This document shows, one piece after another, positions 52,146 through 62,244 of a stretch of 64,000 bases of DNA (the first letter of the stretch is position 1; each line of letters opens with the position of its first letter). The stretch spans positions 1 through 64,000 of the forward strand of contig NZ_JAFBIO010000007.1 of the NCBI RefSeq assembly GCF_021531255.1, in the 5' to 3' direction. The notes below the pieces were generated by a model, which had not been told where the DNA came from, ran no database searches, and saw only the letters and a list, made by a program, of their open reading frames with translations. The position numbers were made by a program, and so were the translations under genes. Origin of the DNA: Allofournierella massiliensis (lineage in GTDB: Bacteria; Bacillota; Clostridia; Oscillospirales; Ruminococcaceae).

Positions 52146-53492
52146 TCAGCGCTTGTTGCTGCGGCGCCAGATGTTCATCTTGGCGGCAGACTCGATCAGT
52201 TCATCCCGGAAATCGGGGTGAGCCACGCTGATGATGGCCTCCGCCTTCTGCCAGGTGGACAGGCCTTTCAGGTTGACCTTGCCGTATTCGGTCACCAGGT
52301 AGTGCACGTTGGCACGGGTATCGGTGACGATGCTGCCGTCAGCCAGGGTGGGGCGGATGCGGCTTTCCATCTTGCCGGTCTTCTTATTCATAAAGGTGGA
52401 GGACAGGCAGATGAAGCTCTTGCCGCCGCGGGAGAGATAAGCACCCAGCACGAAGTCCAGCTGGCCGCCGGCGCCGCTGATGTTCTTGGTGCCGGCGCTC
52501 TCGGCGTTCACTTGGCCGAACAGGTCCACATCCACCGCATTGTTGATGGAGATGAAGTTATCCAGGGCGCTGATGCTGCGGATGTCGTTGGTGTAATTCA
52601 CCGGGGCGCTCATGCACGCAGGGTTGTTGTTCAGGTAGTCGTACAGCTTCTGGGTGCCGGCGCCGAAGGCGTAGGTCTGGCGGCCCTTGTCGATGCTCTT
52701 GCGGCTACCGTTGATCTTGCCGGCCTTGGCGATGTCCACAAAGGCGTCCACATACATTTCGGTGTGCACGCCCAGGTCCTTCAGATCGCTCTGGGCGATC
52801 AGGCTGCCCACGGCGTTGGGCATGCCGCCAATGCCCAGCTGCAGGCAGGCGCCGTCGGGGATTTCGGGCACGATCAGGTTGGCCACGGCAATATCCACAT
52901 CGGTGGCGGGGCCGCCGGCGCCCATCTGGCCGATGGGGGGATTGCTGCCCTCCACGATCATATCCACCTGGGAGATGTGCACACCGCACTCAAAACCGCC
53001 CAGGCAGCGGGGCATATTGGTGTTGACCTCCACGATCACCTTCTTGGCCTTTTCACAGACAGCGCTCATATGGCTGGCGTTGGGGCCGAAGTTGAAGTAA
53101 CCGTGCTCGTCCATGGGGGCCACCTGCATCACGGCCACATCCAGAGGCTCGGCGCTGTCCCGGTAATAACGGGGCAGCTCGGAATAGCGGATGGGGGCGT
53201 AGAAGCAGAAGCCCTGGCTGGCGGCCTTGCGCTCGATGCCGCCCATATGCCAGCTGTTCCAGCAGAAATGAACGGCGGGATCCTCAATCTTGAAGATCTC
53301 CGGCACCCACATCAGAATGCCGCCGTGGAATTTCACATCCTCCAGCTCGCCCATACGCTTTGCCAGTGCGGCATCCACCGCCACGGGGGTACCGGTGGTC
53401 CAACCGAAATCCACCCAGTCGCCGCTCTTGATCACGGCAGCTGCCTGATCGGCACTGACCAGCTTGTCCGCATACATTTTCTGAAGATCCAT
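52146..53492 (-). CDS. but: butyryl-CoA:acetate CoA-transferase
   Basis: A 448-residue family I CoA-transferase of the size and pattern of gut But enzymes. The N-terminus has [20 protein letters not shown]. The active-site region includes the catalytic Glu in [20 protein letters not shown], and [14 protein letters not shown] is the oxyanion/CoA region. It moves CoA from butyryl-CoA to acetate, the last step of butyrate formation in colonic Firmicutes. The related acetyl-CoA hydrolase/4-hydroxybutyrate transferase is an alternative, but the nearby thl-crt-bcd-etf genes favour But. It is transcribed away from coaD. Confidence 0.9.
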   Translation of the reverse strand: MDLQKMYADKLVSADQAAAVIKSGDWVDFGWTTGTPVAVDAALAKRMGELEDVKFHGGILMWVPEIFKIEDPAVHFCWNSWHMGGIERKAASQGFCFYAPIRYSELPRYYRDSAEPLDVAVMQVAPMDEHGYFNFGPNASHMSAVCEKAKKVIVEVNTNMPRCLGGFECGVHISQVDMIVEGSNPPIGQMGAGGPATDVDIAVANLIVPEIPDGACLQLGIGGMPNAVGSLIAQSDLKDLGVHTEMYVDAFVDIAKAGKINGSRKSIDKGRQTYAFGAGTQKLYDYLNNNPACMSAPVNYTNDIRSISALDNFISINNAVDVDLFGQVNAESAGTKNISGAGGQLDFVLGAYLSRGGKSFICLSSTFMNKKTGKMESRIRPTLADGSIVTDTRANVHYLVTEYGKVNLKGLSTWQKAEAIISVAHPDFRDELIESAAKMNIWRRSNKR

Positions 53493-53784
53493 GATGCAAA
53501 ACCTCTCTTCTTTTCAAGCTTTCATAGTAGTGGCTGTGTTTTCAAAGGGAAAACCCGGATTTTGCCAAAAATTTATCTACCCCACATTTTAGCATCTGCC
53601 CTATACCAGGTCAAGCGAAAGGGACGATAAAAAGCAAGAAAAACATGCCTGTGAACTTTGCTGCCTGCCAGGGGGAGAAGCGGCTGAGGCAGGCGGGATT
53701 CAAGCAGAAAAAGGGCGGAATGTAAATTGACATTTCGCATCAATTTTTTGCGGATTTTCTGTGCAATCTTTAATTGATAAATAT
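53493..53784. other. divergent gap between but and coaD
   Basis: About 450 bases in all, without a supported gene. AAAAGAAGAGAGG just upstream of but is its ribosome-binding site. A palindromic stretch GCATCTGCC/GCAGGCGG is weak. The clear signal is the coaD promoter at 53785. Confidence 0.5.
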
Positions 53785-53813
53785 TTGACGAGAATGGGGG
53801 CGTGTGCTATAAT
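53785..53813 (+). promoter_or_regulatory. sigma-A promoter upstream of coaD
   Basis: TTGACG at 53785 and TATAAT at 53808 with a 17-base spacer; a leader of about 125 bases follows. Confidence 0.85.
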
Positions 53814-53944
53814 GAATTTGTTCGAGACGGTCTCCGTTTCACAGTTTGTCACTTTTTATCACCACAGGGCGATAAAAAGTACCTAAAACGGTCTTTCCCC
53901 GGCGGGGCAGGGCCGAATGCTCTGAAACAAAAGGGGAAACGCAG

Positions 53945-54463
53945 ATGTCACGTGCCATTTATCCGGGCAGCTTTGATCCTGTTACGCTGGGTCATCTGGA
54001 TATCATCGAAAGGGCAGCCCGGGTGCTGGATGAGCTGATCATCGGCGTGCTGGTGAACAACGCCAAAACGCCGCTTTTTACTATTGAAGAGCGGGTGGAG
54101 ATGCTGAGGGAGTGCACCAAGCAGTATCCCAATGTATCGGTAGCCACCTTTGATGGCATGACGGTGGATTTTGCCCGCAGCGTGGGTGCCACCGTAATGA
54201 TCCGGGGGCTTCGGGCCGTCACGGATTTTGAAGTGGAGATGCAGATCGCCCAGACCAATCACATTGTGGAGCCTGCCATCGACACCATGTTCTTTACCAC
54301 CAGCCTTCAGTACGCTTACTTAAGCTCCACCATTGTGAAGGAAGTGGCCTACTACGGGTCGGATGTGTCCAAGTTCGTTACGCCGAACGTGGCGGCCCGC
54401 CTGAGGGAGAAATATGCCGAAGGGCGGCATACCTGCCCCAAGCTGGGCGGGCAGGCCCGGTAA
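53945..54463 (+). CDS. coaD: pantetheine-phosphate adenylyltransferase
   Basis: A 172-residue enzyme making dephospho-CoA from 4'-phosphopantetheine and ATP. The nucleotidyltransferase motif is [20 protein letters not shown] at residues 5-24, and [20 protein letters not shown] is the substrate region. The second ATP motif is [13 protein letters not shown]. The length is slightly above the usual 160 because of a basic tail. It lies between but and thl, a fitting place for a CoA-supply gene. AGGGGAAACG precedes the ATG. Confidence 0.96.
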   Translation: MSRAIYPGSFDPVTLGHLDIIERAARVLDELIIGVLVNNAKTPLFTIEERVEMLRECTKQYPNVSVATFDGMTVDFARSVGATVMIRGLRAVTDFEVEMQIAQTNHIVEPAIDTMFFTTSLQYAYLSSTIVKEVAYYGSDVSKFVTPNVAARLREKYAEGRHTCPKLGGQAR

Positions 54464-54487
54464 GGCAAACTTAAACAAGAAAATATC

Positions 54488-54506
54488 AACAGCCGGCAGC
54501 TGTTTT
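54488..54506 (+). terminator. weak terminator after coaD
   Basis: AACAGC / GCTGTT stem with 5-base loop followed by TT; short. Confidence 0.35.
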
Positions 54507-54659
54507 AAGGCGTCAGGCAGGGAGGGGTCCCCGCTTGGTCGCAGGAGGTTCTGAAATTTATGTCAATGCCGCAAGGCGTTGTCATAATATACTCTTTTAG
54601 AGGAACCAAGGAAAGAAAAAGGCAAACACAAACACAACAAAGTTATGGAGGCACGAGTT

Positions 54660-55853
54660 ATGAAAAAAGTCGTTCTCGCCGGCGCTTGCCGTACCGCTAT
54701 CGGCAAAATGGGCGGTGCCCTCAGCAATGTTCCCACCGCGGAACTGGGCGCCATCGTCATCAAGGAAGCTCTCAACCGCGCAGGTGTGAAGCCTGAGCAG
54801 GTGGATCATGTGTATATGGGCTGCGTGCTGCAGGCCGCTCTGGGCCAGAACGTGGCTCGTCAGGCCAGCCTGAAGGCCGGCCTGCCCGTCACCACCCCCG
54901 CTGTCACCGTCAACGTGGTCTGCGGCTCCGGCTTGAACTGCGTTAATATGGCTGCTCAGATGATTGAGGCCGGCGATGCCGATATCGTGGTGGCCGGCGG
55001 CGCCGAGAACATGTCCATGGCTCCCTTCGCCCTGCCCAAGGCTCGCTTCGGCTACCGGATGGGCTATCCCATGGGCAAGAGCGACCTGGTGGACGTGATG
55101 GTGAACGACGGCCTGTGGGATGTGTTCAACAACTACCACATGGGCATTACCGCCGAGAATGTGGCCGAGCAGTGGGGCCTGACCCGCGAGCAGCTGGATG
55201 AGTTCGCCGCCGGCAGCCAGCAGAAGGCCTGCGCCGCCATCGAGTCCGGCCGTTTCAAAGATGAGATCGTGCCTGTTCCCGTGAAGGTCAAGAAAGAGAC
55301 CGTCATGTTTGATAAGGACGAAGGCCCCCGCCCCGGCACCACTGCCGAGAGCCTGGCCAAGCTGAAGCCCGCCTTTAAGAAGGACGGCATCGTGACCGCC
55401 GGCAACTCCTCCGGTATCAACGACGGCGCCGCCGCCATCGTGGTGATGAGCGAAGAGAAGGCCAAGGAGCTGGGAGTCAAGCCCATGGCTACCTGGGTAG
55501 CCGGCGCGCTGGGCGGCGTGGATCCCTCCATCATGGGCGTTGGCCCTGTGGCCTCTACCAAGAAGGTCTTCGCCAAGACCGGCCTGACCATCAAGGACAT
55601 CGACCTGGTGGAAGCCAACGAGGCTTTCGCTGCTCAGAGCCTGGCCGTGGCTCACGACCTGGAGTTCGATTCCTCCAAGCTGAACGTGAACGGCGGCGCT
55701 GTGGCGCTGGGCCATCCCATCGGTGCTTCCGGCTGCCGCATCCTGGTCACTCTGCTCCATGAGATGGCCAAGCGGGACGCCAAGACTGGCCTGGCCACTC
55801 TGTGCATCGGCGGCGGTATGGGTTGCTCCACCATCGTCAAGCGCGAGGGCTAA
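54660..55853 (+). CDS. thlA: acetyl-CoA acetyltransferase (thiolase)
   Basis: A 397-residue thiolase joining two acetyl-CoA to acetoacetyl-CoA, the first step to butyrate. The acyl-carrying Cys is in [19 protein letters not shown] near residue 89. The His motif is [17 protein letters not shown] and the second Cys is in [13 protein letters not shown]. The ATG at 54660 is 15 bases after another ATG; the GGAGG between them sets the later start. The codon use suggests high expression. A hairpin lies between it and crt. Confidence 0.96.
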   Translation: MKKVVLAGACRTAIGKMGGALSNVPTAELGAIVIKEALNRAGVKPEQVDHVYMGCVLQAALGQNVARQASLKAGLPVTTPAVTVNVVCGSGLNCVNMAAQMIEAGDADIVVAGGAENMSMAPFALPKARFGYRMGYPMGKSDLVDVMVNDGLWDVFNNYHMGITAENVAEQWGLTREQLDEFAAGSQQKACAAIESGRFKDEIVPVPVKVKKETVMFDKDEGPRPGTTAESLAKLKPAFKKDGIVTAGNSSGINDGAAAIVVMSEEKAKELGVKPMATWVAGALGGVDPSIMGVGPVASTKKVFAKTGLTIKDIDLVEANEAFAAQSLAVAHDLEFDSSKLNVNGGAVALGHPIGASGCRILVTLLHEMAKRDAKTGLATLCIGGGMGCSTIVKREG

Positions 55854-55872
55854 GAGAACAGTTCTGCATTGT

Positions 55873-55905
55873 AAAGGGCAGGGCCTTTTTAGGCCCCGCC
55901 CTTTT
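55873..55905 (+). terminator. hairpin between thlA and crt
   Basis: AAGGGC-GGGCC / GGCCC-GCCCTT followed by TTTT. It probably ends or attenuates the thlA transcript. Confidence 0.7.
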
Positions 55906-55932
55906 CCCAGAAAAAAGGGAGAGTGTTGATCC

Positions 55933-56709
55933 ATGAGTTTTGTTGCTGCTGAACGGCAGGGTGCCGTGGAAATTATTACGATTAACCGTCCGGAAGCTTT
56001 GAACGCCCTGAATGCGGACGTGCTGGGGGATCTGAAGGCTGCTTTTGAAGCCGTGGATCAGCAGGCCGTGCGCTGTGTGATTGTGACGGGCGCGGGCTCC
56101 AAGTCCTTTGTGGCAGGGGCGGACATCGCGGCCATGAGCACCATGACCCAGGCCGAGGCCGAGGCTTTCGGCAAACTGGGAAATGATATTTTCCGTATGA
56201 TTGAAACCTTCCCGCTGCCGGTGATCGCGGCGGTCAACGGCTTTGCCCTGGGCGGCGGCTGTGAGCTGAGCATGTGCTGTGATTTCCGCATCTGCTCGGA
56301 GAATGCCATGTTCGGCCAGCCCGAAGTGGGCCTGGGCATTACCCCTGGCTTTGGCGGTACCCAGCGTCTGGCCCGCCTGGTGGGCCCCGGCATGGCAAAG
56401 CAGCTGATCTATACCGCCCGCAATATCAAGGCGGAGGAGGCCCTGCGCATCGGCCTTGTGAATGCGGTTTACCCCGCCGAAGAGCTGATGCCGGCTGCCC
56501 TGAAGATTGCCGCCGGTATTGCCAAGAACGCGCCCATCGCGGTGCGGCACTGCAAGCAGGCCATCAACGAGGGCCTGGAAACCGGGATGGACCAGGCTGT
56601 TGTGATCGAGGAAAAGCTGTTCGGCAAATGCTTCGAGACTCATGACCAGAAGGAAGGCATGGGGGCTTTTCTGGAAAAGCGTAAGGAAAAGAATTTCACC
56701 AACTGCTGA
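55933..56709 (+). CDS. crt: 3-hydroxybutyryl-CoA dehydratase (crotonase)
   Basis: A 258-residue enoyl-CoA hydratase that dehydrates 3-hydroxybutyryl-CoA to crotonyl-CoA. The CoA-binding motif GAGSKSFVAGADIAAM is near residues 56-71. The catalytic glutamates lie in FALGGGCELSMCCDFRICSE and FGQPEVGLGITPGFGGTQRL. GGGAG precedes the ATG. It sits between thlA and bcd in the butyrate cluster. Confidence 0.96.
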   Translation: MSFVAAERQGAVEIITINRPEALNALNADVLGDLKAAFEAVDQQAVRCVIVTGAGSKSFVAGADIAAMSTMTQAEAEAFGKLGNDIFRMIETFPLPVIAAVNGFALGGGCELSMCCDFRICSENAMFGQPEVGLGITPGFGGTQRLARLVGPGMAKQLIYTARNIKAEEALRIGLVNAVYPAEELMPAALKIAAGIAKNAPIAVRHCKQAINEGLETGMDQAVVIEEKLFGKCFETHDQKEGMGAFLEKRKEKNFTNC

Positions 56710-56848
56710 GAACGGGGGCCAGGCGGCAGCCCGGCCCTGCAAGGTCCAAAACAAAAAATCCCTTCCCCGACCCCGAAAGGAAGAGACCCAGAGCTTTTCC
56801 TTTTTGGCTTAAACAGCTCATAAAATTAGTAAAATTGGAGGACTTAAC

Positions 56849-58009
<1,161 letters not shown>

Positions 58010-58028
58010 TTATAGGAGGGACAAGTCA

Positions 58029-58829
58029 ATGAAAGCGATTGTTTGTGTAAAACAGGTACCGGATACTTCCGGTAAGGTTTCCGTCAACGAGAACGGCACT
58101 CTGGACCGTGCTTCCATGGCCACCATCACCAACCCCGACGACCTGAACGCCGTTGAGGCTGCTCTGGCCCTGAAGGATCAGACCGGCTGCGAAGTAGTCG
58201 TGGTCACCATGGGCCCCCCGCCGGCCGAAGGCATGCTGCGTGAGCTGCTGGCCCGCGGTGCCGACCGTGCCGTTCTGATCAGCGGCCGTGAGTTCGGTGG
58301 TTCCGATACCTTCGCCACCTCTCAGATCATCGCTGCCGGCATTAACAAGATCGGCATCGAGAAGGGGGACATCGTCTTCTGCGGCCGTCAGGCCATCGAC
58401 GGCGACACCGCCCAGGTCGGCCCCCAGATCGGTGAGAAGCTGGGCCTGCCCCAGATCACCTACGTGGCCGAGATCCAGAAGGACGGCGACACCGTCATCT
58501 GCAAGCGTATGCTGGAAGACGGCTACATGATGATCAAAACCCAGACCCCCTGCCTGCTGACCTGCATCAAGGAGCTGAACGAGCCCCGTTACATGTCCGT
58601 CGGCGGCATCTTCGATGCTTACTCCAAGCCTTTCCAGGTTCTGGGCTACGACGATCTGAAGGATGATCCCCTCATCGAGCTGGACACCATCGGCCTGAAC
58701 GGTTCTCCCACCAACATCCTGACCTCCTTCACTCCTCCTCAGAAGGGCGCCGGCATGATGCTGGAGGGCAGCGACAAGGCTACCTGCGAAAAGCTGGCTG
58801 GCATTCTGGCCAAGAAACACATCATCTGA
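58029..58829 (+). CDS. etfB: electron transfer flavoprotein beta subunit
   Basis: A 266-residue EtfB: IVCVKQVPDTSGKVSVNENG at the start, then NPDDLNAVEAALALKDQ, and the signature VGPQIGEKLGLPQITYVAEI. Together with EtfA it carries FAD and splits NADH electrons between Bcd and ferredoxin in butyrate producers. TAGGAGG lies upstream. Confidence 0.97.
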   Translation: MKAIVCVKQVPDTSGKVSVNENGTLDRASMATITNPDDLNAVEAALALKDQTGCEVVVVTMGPPPAEGMLRELLARGADRAVLISGREFGGSDTFATSQIIAAGINKIGIEKGDIVFCGRQAIDGDTAQVGPQIGEKLGLPQITYVAEIQKDGDTVICKRMLEDGYMMIKTQTPCLLTCIKELNEPRYMSVGGIFDAYSKPFQVLGYDDLKDDPLIELDTIGLNGSPTNILTSFTPPQKGAGMMLEGSDKATCEKLAGILAKKHII

Positions 58830-58847
58830 GAAAGGGGATAAACCAAT

Positions 58848-59984
58848 ATGTCGACTTTTAACAACACCGATCTGGCTGCTTTCAAGGATGTATGGGTATT
58901 CTGTGAGCAGCGTCAGGGCAAACTGATGTCCACCGACTTCGAGCTGATCAGCGAAGGCCGCAAGTTGGCCGACGAGTTGGGCGTGAAGCTGTACGGCCTG
59001 CTGCTGGGCGATGCCGTTGAGGGCATTGCCAAAGAGCTGGGCGGCTACGGCGCCGACGGCGTGATCGTTTGCGAGAGCCCCCTGCTGAAGGAGTACACCA
59101 CCGACGCTTACACCAAGGTCATCTGCCAGGTGATCGAGGAGCTGAAGCCCGAGGCTTTCCTGATCGGCGCCACCAACATCGGCCGCGATCTGGGCCCCCG
59201 CTGCGCTGCCCGCCTGCACACCGGTCTGTGCGCTGACTGCACCCACCTGGATGTGGATATGGGCGTGTACAAGGACTTCCTGCGTGAGAGCTCCACTCTG
59301 GATGAGAAGCGCATCGAAGGCACCGGCACCGCTCTCGTTCTGGGCAAGCCCCACGACGTGTCCCGCGACCTGAAGATGACCCGTCCCGCTTTCGGCGGTC
59401 ACCTGATGGCTTCCATCATCTGCCCCCGTTTCCGTCCCACCATGGCCACCGTTCGCCCCGGCGTTATGAAGAAGGCCGAGTTCGACCAGGCCAAGGCTGA
59501 CGCCTGCGAGATCATCAAGCCCAACTTCGAGCTGACCGCTGCTGATCTGCAGACCGAGGTTCTGGAAGTGAAGAAGGCTGCCAAGAAGCTGGTTGACCTG
59601 ATCGGTGCCGACTACATCGTGTCTGTGGGCCGCGGCATTTCCAAGGACGTGGAAGGCGGCATCAAGCTGGCCGAAGAGCTGGCCGAGGTCCTGGGCGGCG
59701 TTGTGGGTTCCTCCCGTGCCGTTGTGGACTCTGGCTGGATGACCCCCGATCATCAGGTGGGCCAGACCGGCAAGACCGTGCATCCCAAGGTGTATGTGGC
59801 TCTGGGTATTTCCGGCGCTATCCAGCACAAGGCTGGCATGCAGGATTCCGAGTGCATCATCGCCGTCAACAAGAACGATACCGCTCCCATCTTTGAGGTT
59901 GCCGATTACGGCATCTGCGGCGACCTGTTCAAGGTCACCCCGATGCTGATCGAGGCCATCAAGGCTGAGAAGGCCAAGAAGTAA
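58848..59984 (+). CDS. etfA: electron transfer flavoprotein alpha subunit
   Basis: A 378-residue EtfA. The N-terminal half is the Rossmann domain (VWVFCEQRQGKLMSTDFELI), and the C-terminal FAD domain has VGSSRAVVDSGWMTPDHQVG, QTGKTVHPKVYVALGISGAI and QHKAGMQDSECIIAVNKN, all hallmark FAD-binding parts. No ferredoxin-like N-terminal extension is present. A strong hairpin terminator follows, so it ends the bcd-etfBA operon. Confidence 0.97.
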   Translation: MSTFNNTDLAAFKDVWVFCEQRQGKLMSTDFELISEGRKLADELGVKLYGLLLGDAVEGIAKELGGYGADGVIVCESPLLKEYTTDAYTKVICQVIEELKPEAFLIGATNIGRDLGPRCAARLHTGLCADCTHLDVDMGVYKDFLRESSTLDEKRIEGTGTALVLGKPHDVSRDLKMTRPAFGGHLMASIICPRFRPTMATVRPGVMKKAEFDQAKADACEIIKPNFELTAADLQTEVLEVKKAAKKLVDLIGADYIVSVGRGISKDVEGGIKLAEELAEVLGGVVGSSRAVVDSGWMTPDHQVGQTGKTVHPKVYVALGISGAIQHKAGMQDSECIIAVNKNDTAPIFEVADYGICGDLFKVTPMLIEAIKAEKAKK

Positions 59985-60008
59985 TTCTTCGCCGGGATCT
60001 TGTTATCT

Positions 60009-60048
60009 GCCCCCCGCCATGGGCCCTGCCCGGGCGGGGGGCTTTTTT
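60009..60048 (+). terminator. terminator after etfA
   Basis: GCCCCCCGCC / GGGCGGGGGGC stem followed by TTTTTT; the next gene begins 12 bases later. Confidence 0.9.
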
Positions 60049-60060
60049 GAGGTGAATGAC

Positions 60061-60462
60061 ATGACAGAAATATCCATGATCCGGGTACATGCCCTGATCA
60101 ACAGCGCTATCCTCACGGCCTGGAGCCTGGATAACGAGGGAATGGAGCGCCAGCAGTATCTGGATTCCACCTTTTATGCCCTGAATGAGCTGAAGGTGGA
60201 CCCGGAGAGCATCTATGTGGAGGAGGGCACCGTCCTTCAGGAGCTGGTGAATCTGGAACACCTGGAAGACCGGGTGCGCTCGGACGGCGCCTGGCTCTAT
60301 TACGGCGAACCGGCAGAGCGCTATTTCATCCTGCAGTGGTACGAAAACGAGGGTGACGCCTGGGCCAAGGCGGAAAGCGTAAAGGGCCAGGAGGGTGTGC
60401 GCTGCTTCGTAGTGGACCTTTCTCAGGAGGGGGTCACCCCCAACGCCGACCGGAACGGCTGA
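60061..60462 (+). CDS. hypothetical protein, 133 residues
   Basis: A soluble acidic protein starting MTEISMIRVHALINSAILTA. It has no recognised domain; a run of aromatic and acidic residues in the middle (GAWLYYGEPAERYFILQWYE) could form a beta-rich core. GAGGTG precedes the ATG, which lies within 12 bases of the etfA terminator. Terminators on both sides make it monocistronic. The length and GC match the chromosome, so it is probably a real lineage-specific gene. Confidence 0.7.
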   Translation: MTEISMIRVHALINSAILTAWSLDNEGMERQQYLDSTFYALNELKVDPESIYVEEGTVLQELVNLEHLEDRVRSDGAWLYYGEPAERYFILQWYENEGDAWAKAESVKGQEGVRCFVVDLSQEGVTPNADRNG

Positions 60463-60477
60463 ATTCTATGGACAAAG

Positions 60478-60510
60478 AGGCGGGGCCCCAGCGGGGCTGC
60501 CGCCTTTTTT
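60478..60510 (+). terminator. terminator after 133-residue gene
   Basis: AGGCGG-GGCCCC / GGGGC-CCGCCT hairpin followed by TTTTT. Confidence 0.85.
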
Positions 60511-60541
60511 GTGCCCCGGAACAGGGCAGGGCATTGCTGCC

Positions 60542-60570
60542 TTGAAAAAGAAAAGGATTGTCTATATAAT
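60542..60570 (+). promoter_or_regulatory. sigma-A promoter of sugar transferase gene
   Basis: TTGAAA at 60542 and TATAAT at 60565 with a 17-base spacer. Confidence 0.85.
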
Positions 60571-60643
60571 AAAAATGGCATAGACCTGTAAAAACCGGGG
60601 CGGCCTGCCGCCGGCCCCGTTAAGAGAAACGGAGAGACTGGCC

Positions 60644-62056
60644 ATGAAAAGCCGGAACCATCAGAGAATCTTTAATGTGGTAAACGGCCTGCTGGACTGG
60701 CTGATCCTGGAATTCAGCTACCTGTTTTCAGTGTATCTGCGGCAGGGCATTCTGCTGGGCAGATATGACCTGAGCATTCTGAACGAGCCGGAATATATCT
60801 ATCTTTCCTTGGTATACAGCACAGTGATGCTGGTGGTGTTTGCCGTATTCCGATTTTACGGCAGCTACCGGTTCCGGAGTTTTTACCGGGAAACCCTATC
60901 CCTCTTCTGGGCCAACGGCCTGGGCGTGCTGTTTCTGGGCACGGCCTTGTACCTGCTCAAATGGGGGGATTTTGCCCGCTCCCAGATGGTATTCCTGTTT
61001 CTGTTTTCCATGGTGGGGCTGCTGTGCAAGCGGGCCGTACTGCGCTGGATGCTGCGCCAGGTACGCAGCCGGGGCCGGAATACCCGGGCCGTACTGGTGG
61101 TGGGCAGCGGCAAGCTGGCCCGCCGCTATGTGAAGGAGCTGGCTGCCCGGCCTTATCTGGGCTACAATTACCGGGGCTATCTGGCAGACGAGCCGGATGA
61201 GGAGATGGGGAACTACCGGGGCAAGGTAGAGCAGTTCCGCCAGATCCTGCAGAGCGAAAAAATCGAGGAAGTGGTGGTGTCCTTGCCCGGCGCCAGCAGC
61301 GAGCAGATCGGCGGACTGGTGGCGGTGTGCGGCCGCTACAGCGCCAAGATCTCGGTGATCCCCGGGTACAATGACTATATCCCCTCCAAACCCACGGTGG
61401 AGAACCTGGCCTCCATCCGGCTGCTGAATGTGCGGCAGGCCCCGGACAAAGGCCCGTTGTGGGATTTGGTCAAGCGTGCCATGGATATTGTGGGTTCCGG
61501 TGTGGGCCTCGTCCTGGCCAGCCCGCTGCTTCTGGGGGCTGCCATCGCGGTGCGGGCCAGTTCCCCCGGGCCGGTCATTTTCAAGCAGAAACGGGTGGGC
61601 AAAAACGGCCGGGAATTTTATATGTATAAATTCCGCAGCATGTACCAGGATGCGGAGCAGCGGCTGGAAGAACTGCGGGCCCAGAACGAGGTGGACGGGC
61701 CGGTATTCAAGATGACCCACGACCCCCGCATCACGCCGGTGGGCAAATGGCTGCGCCGCACCAGCATTGACGAGCTGCCCCAGCTTTTCAATATTCTGCG
61801 GGGCGATATGAGCATTGTGGGGCCACGCCCCCCTCTGCCCGCCGAGGTGGCCCAGTACAGCGACTGGGATTGGGGCCGGCTGGCGGTGCGCCCCGGCCTT
61901 ACCTGCTACTGGCAGATCAGCGGCCGCAGCAATCTGAGCTTTGAGGAATGGATGCGGCTGGACCTGCAGTACATTGAGGAGCAGGGCTTTTTGACGGATA
62001 TGCGCATCATCTTCCGCACCGTGGGCGTGGTACTGCGGGGCGAGGGCGCCTATTGA
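60644..62056 (+). CDS. polyprenyl-phosphate sugar phosphotransferase (exopolysaccharide initiation)
   Basis: A 470-residue membrane enzyme that loads the first sugar-phosphate on undecaprenyl phosphate. Five hydrophobic segments fill residues 10-150. A CoA-binding-like/Rossmann region (TRAVLVVGSGKLARRYVKEL) follows, and then the C-terminal Bac_transf catalytic domain: VGKNGREFYMYKFRSMYQDA, TSIDELPQLFNILRGDMSIV, GPRPPLPAEV and the PGLTCYWQISGRSN ending. The layout is that of WbaP/WcaJ-type polyisoprenyl-phosphate hexose-1-phosphate transferases. The sugar is unknown. GAGAAACGGAGAG precedes the ATG. Confidence 0.94.
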   Translation: MKSRNHQRIFNVVNGLLDWLILEFSYLFSVYLRQGILLGRYDLSILNEPEYIYLSLVYSTVMLVVFAVFRFYGSYRFRSFYRETLSLFWANGLGVLFLGTALYLLKWGDFARSQMVFLFLFSMVGLLCKRAVLRWMLRQVRSRGRNTRAVLVVGSGKLARRYVKELAARPYLGYNYRGYLADEPDEEMGNYRGKVEQFRQILQSEKIEEVVVSLPGASSEQIGGLVAVCGRYSAKISVIPGYNDYIPSKPTVENLASIRLLNVRQAPDKGPLWDLVKRAMDIVGSGVGLVLASPLLLGAAIAVRASSPGPVIFKQKRVGKNGREFYMYKFRSMYQDAEQRLEELRAQNEVDGPVFKMTHDPRITPVGKWLRRTSIDELPQLFNILRGDMSIVGPRPPLPAEVAQYSDWDWGRLAVRPGLTCYWQISGRSNLSFEEWMRLDLQYIEEQGFLTDMRIIFRTVGVVLRGEGAY

Positions 62057-62074
62057 GAAATCTGTGAAAATTTT

Positions 62075-62115
62075 GCGCCGCCGCTTTGCCGAAAGGCAGA
62101 GCGGCGGCGCTTTTT
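62075..62115 (+). terminator. terminator after sugar transferase gene
   Basis: GCGCCGCCGCTTTGCC / GGCAGAGCGGCGGCGC stem followed by TTTTT. Confidence 0.9.
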
Positions 62116-62141
62116 CTGCCCCGCAGGCCTTGGCCAGCACA

Positions 62142-62170
62142 TTGCTTCACAGGGGGATTTGGTGTATACT
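62142..62170 (+). promoter_or_regulatory. putative promoter of glycosyltransferase gene
   Basis: TTGCTT at 62142 and TATACT at 62165 with a 17-base spacer. Confidence 0.7.
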
Positions 62171-62244
62171 ATACAATGTATATGTATGGGCCAAAATCGC
62201 CCAAAAGACCCGGGCTTTGTATAGCCCAAAGGGAGAAAACCGCC

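Noticed and set aside
52047-53630. Long frames antisense to the CoA-transferase, and a similar 600-residue frame antisense to etfBA (58026-59828)
   Set aside because: Low-complexity shadows of strongly biased codon usage.
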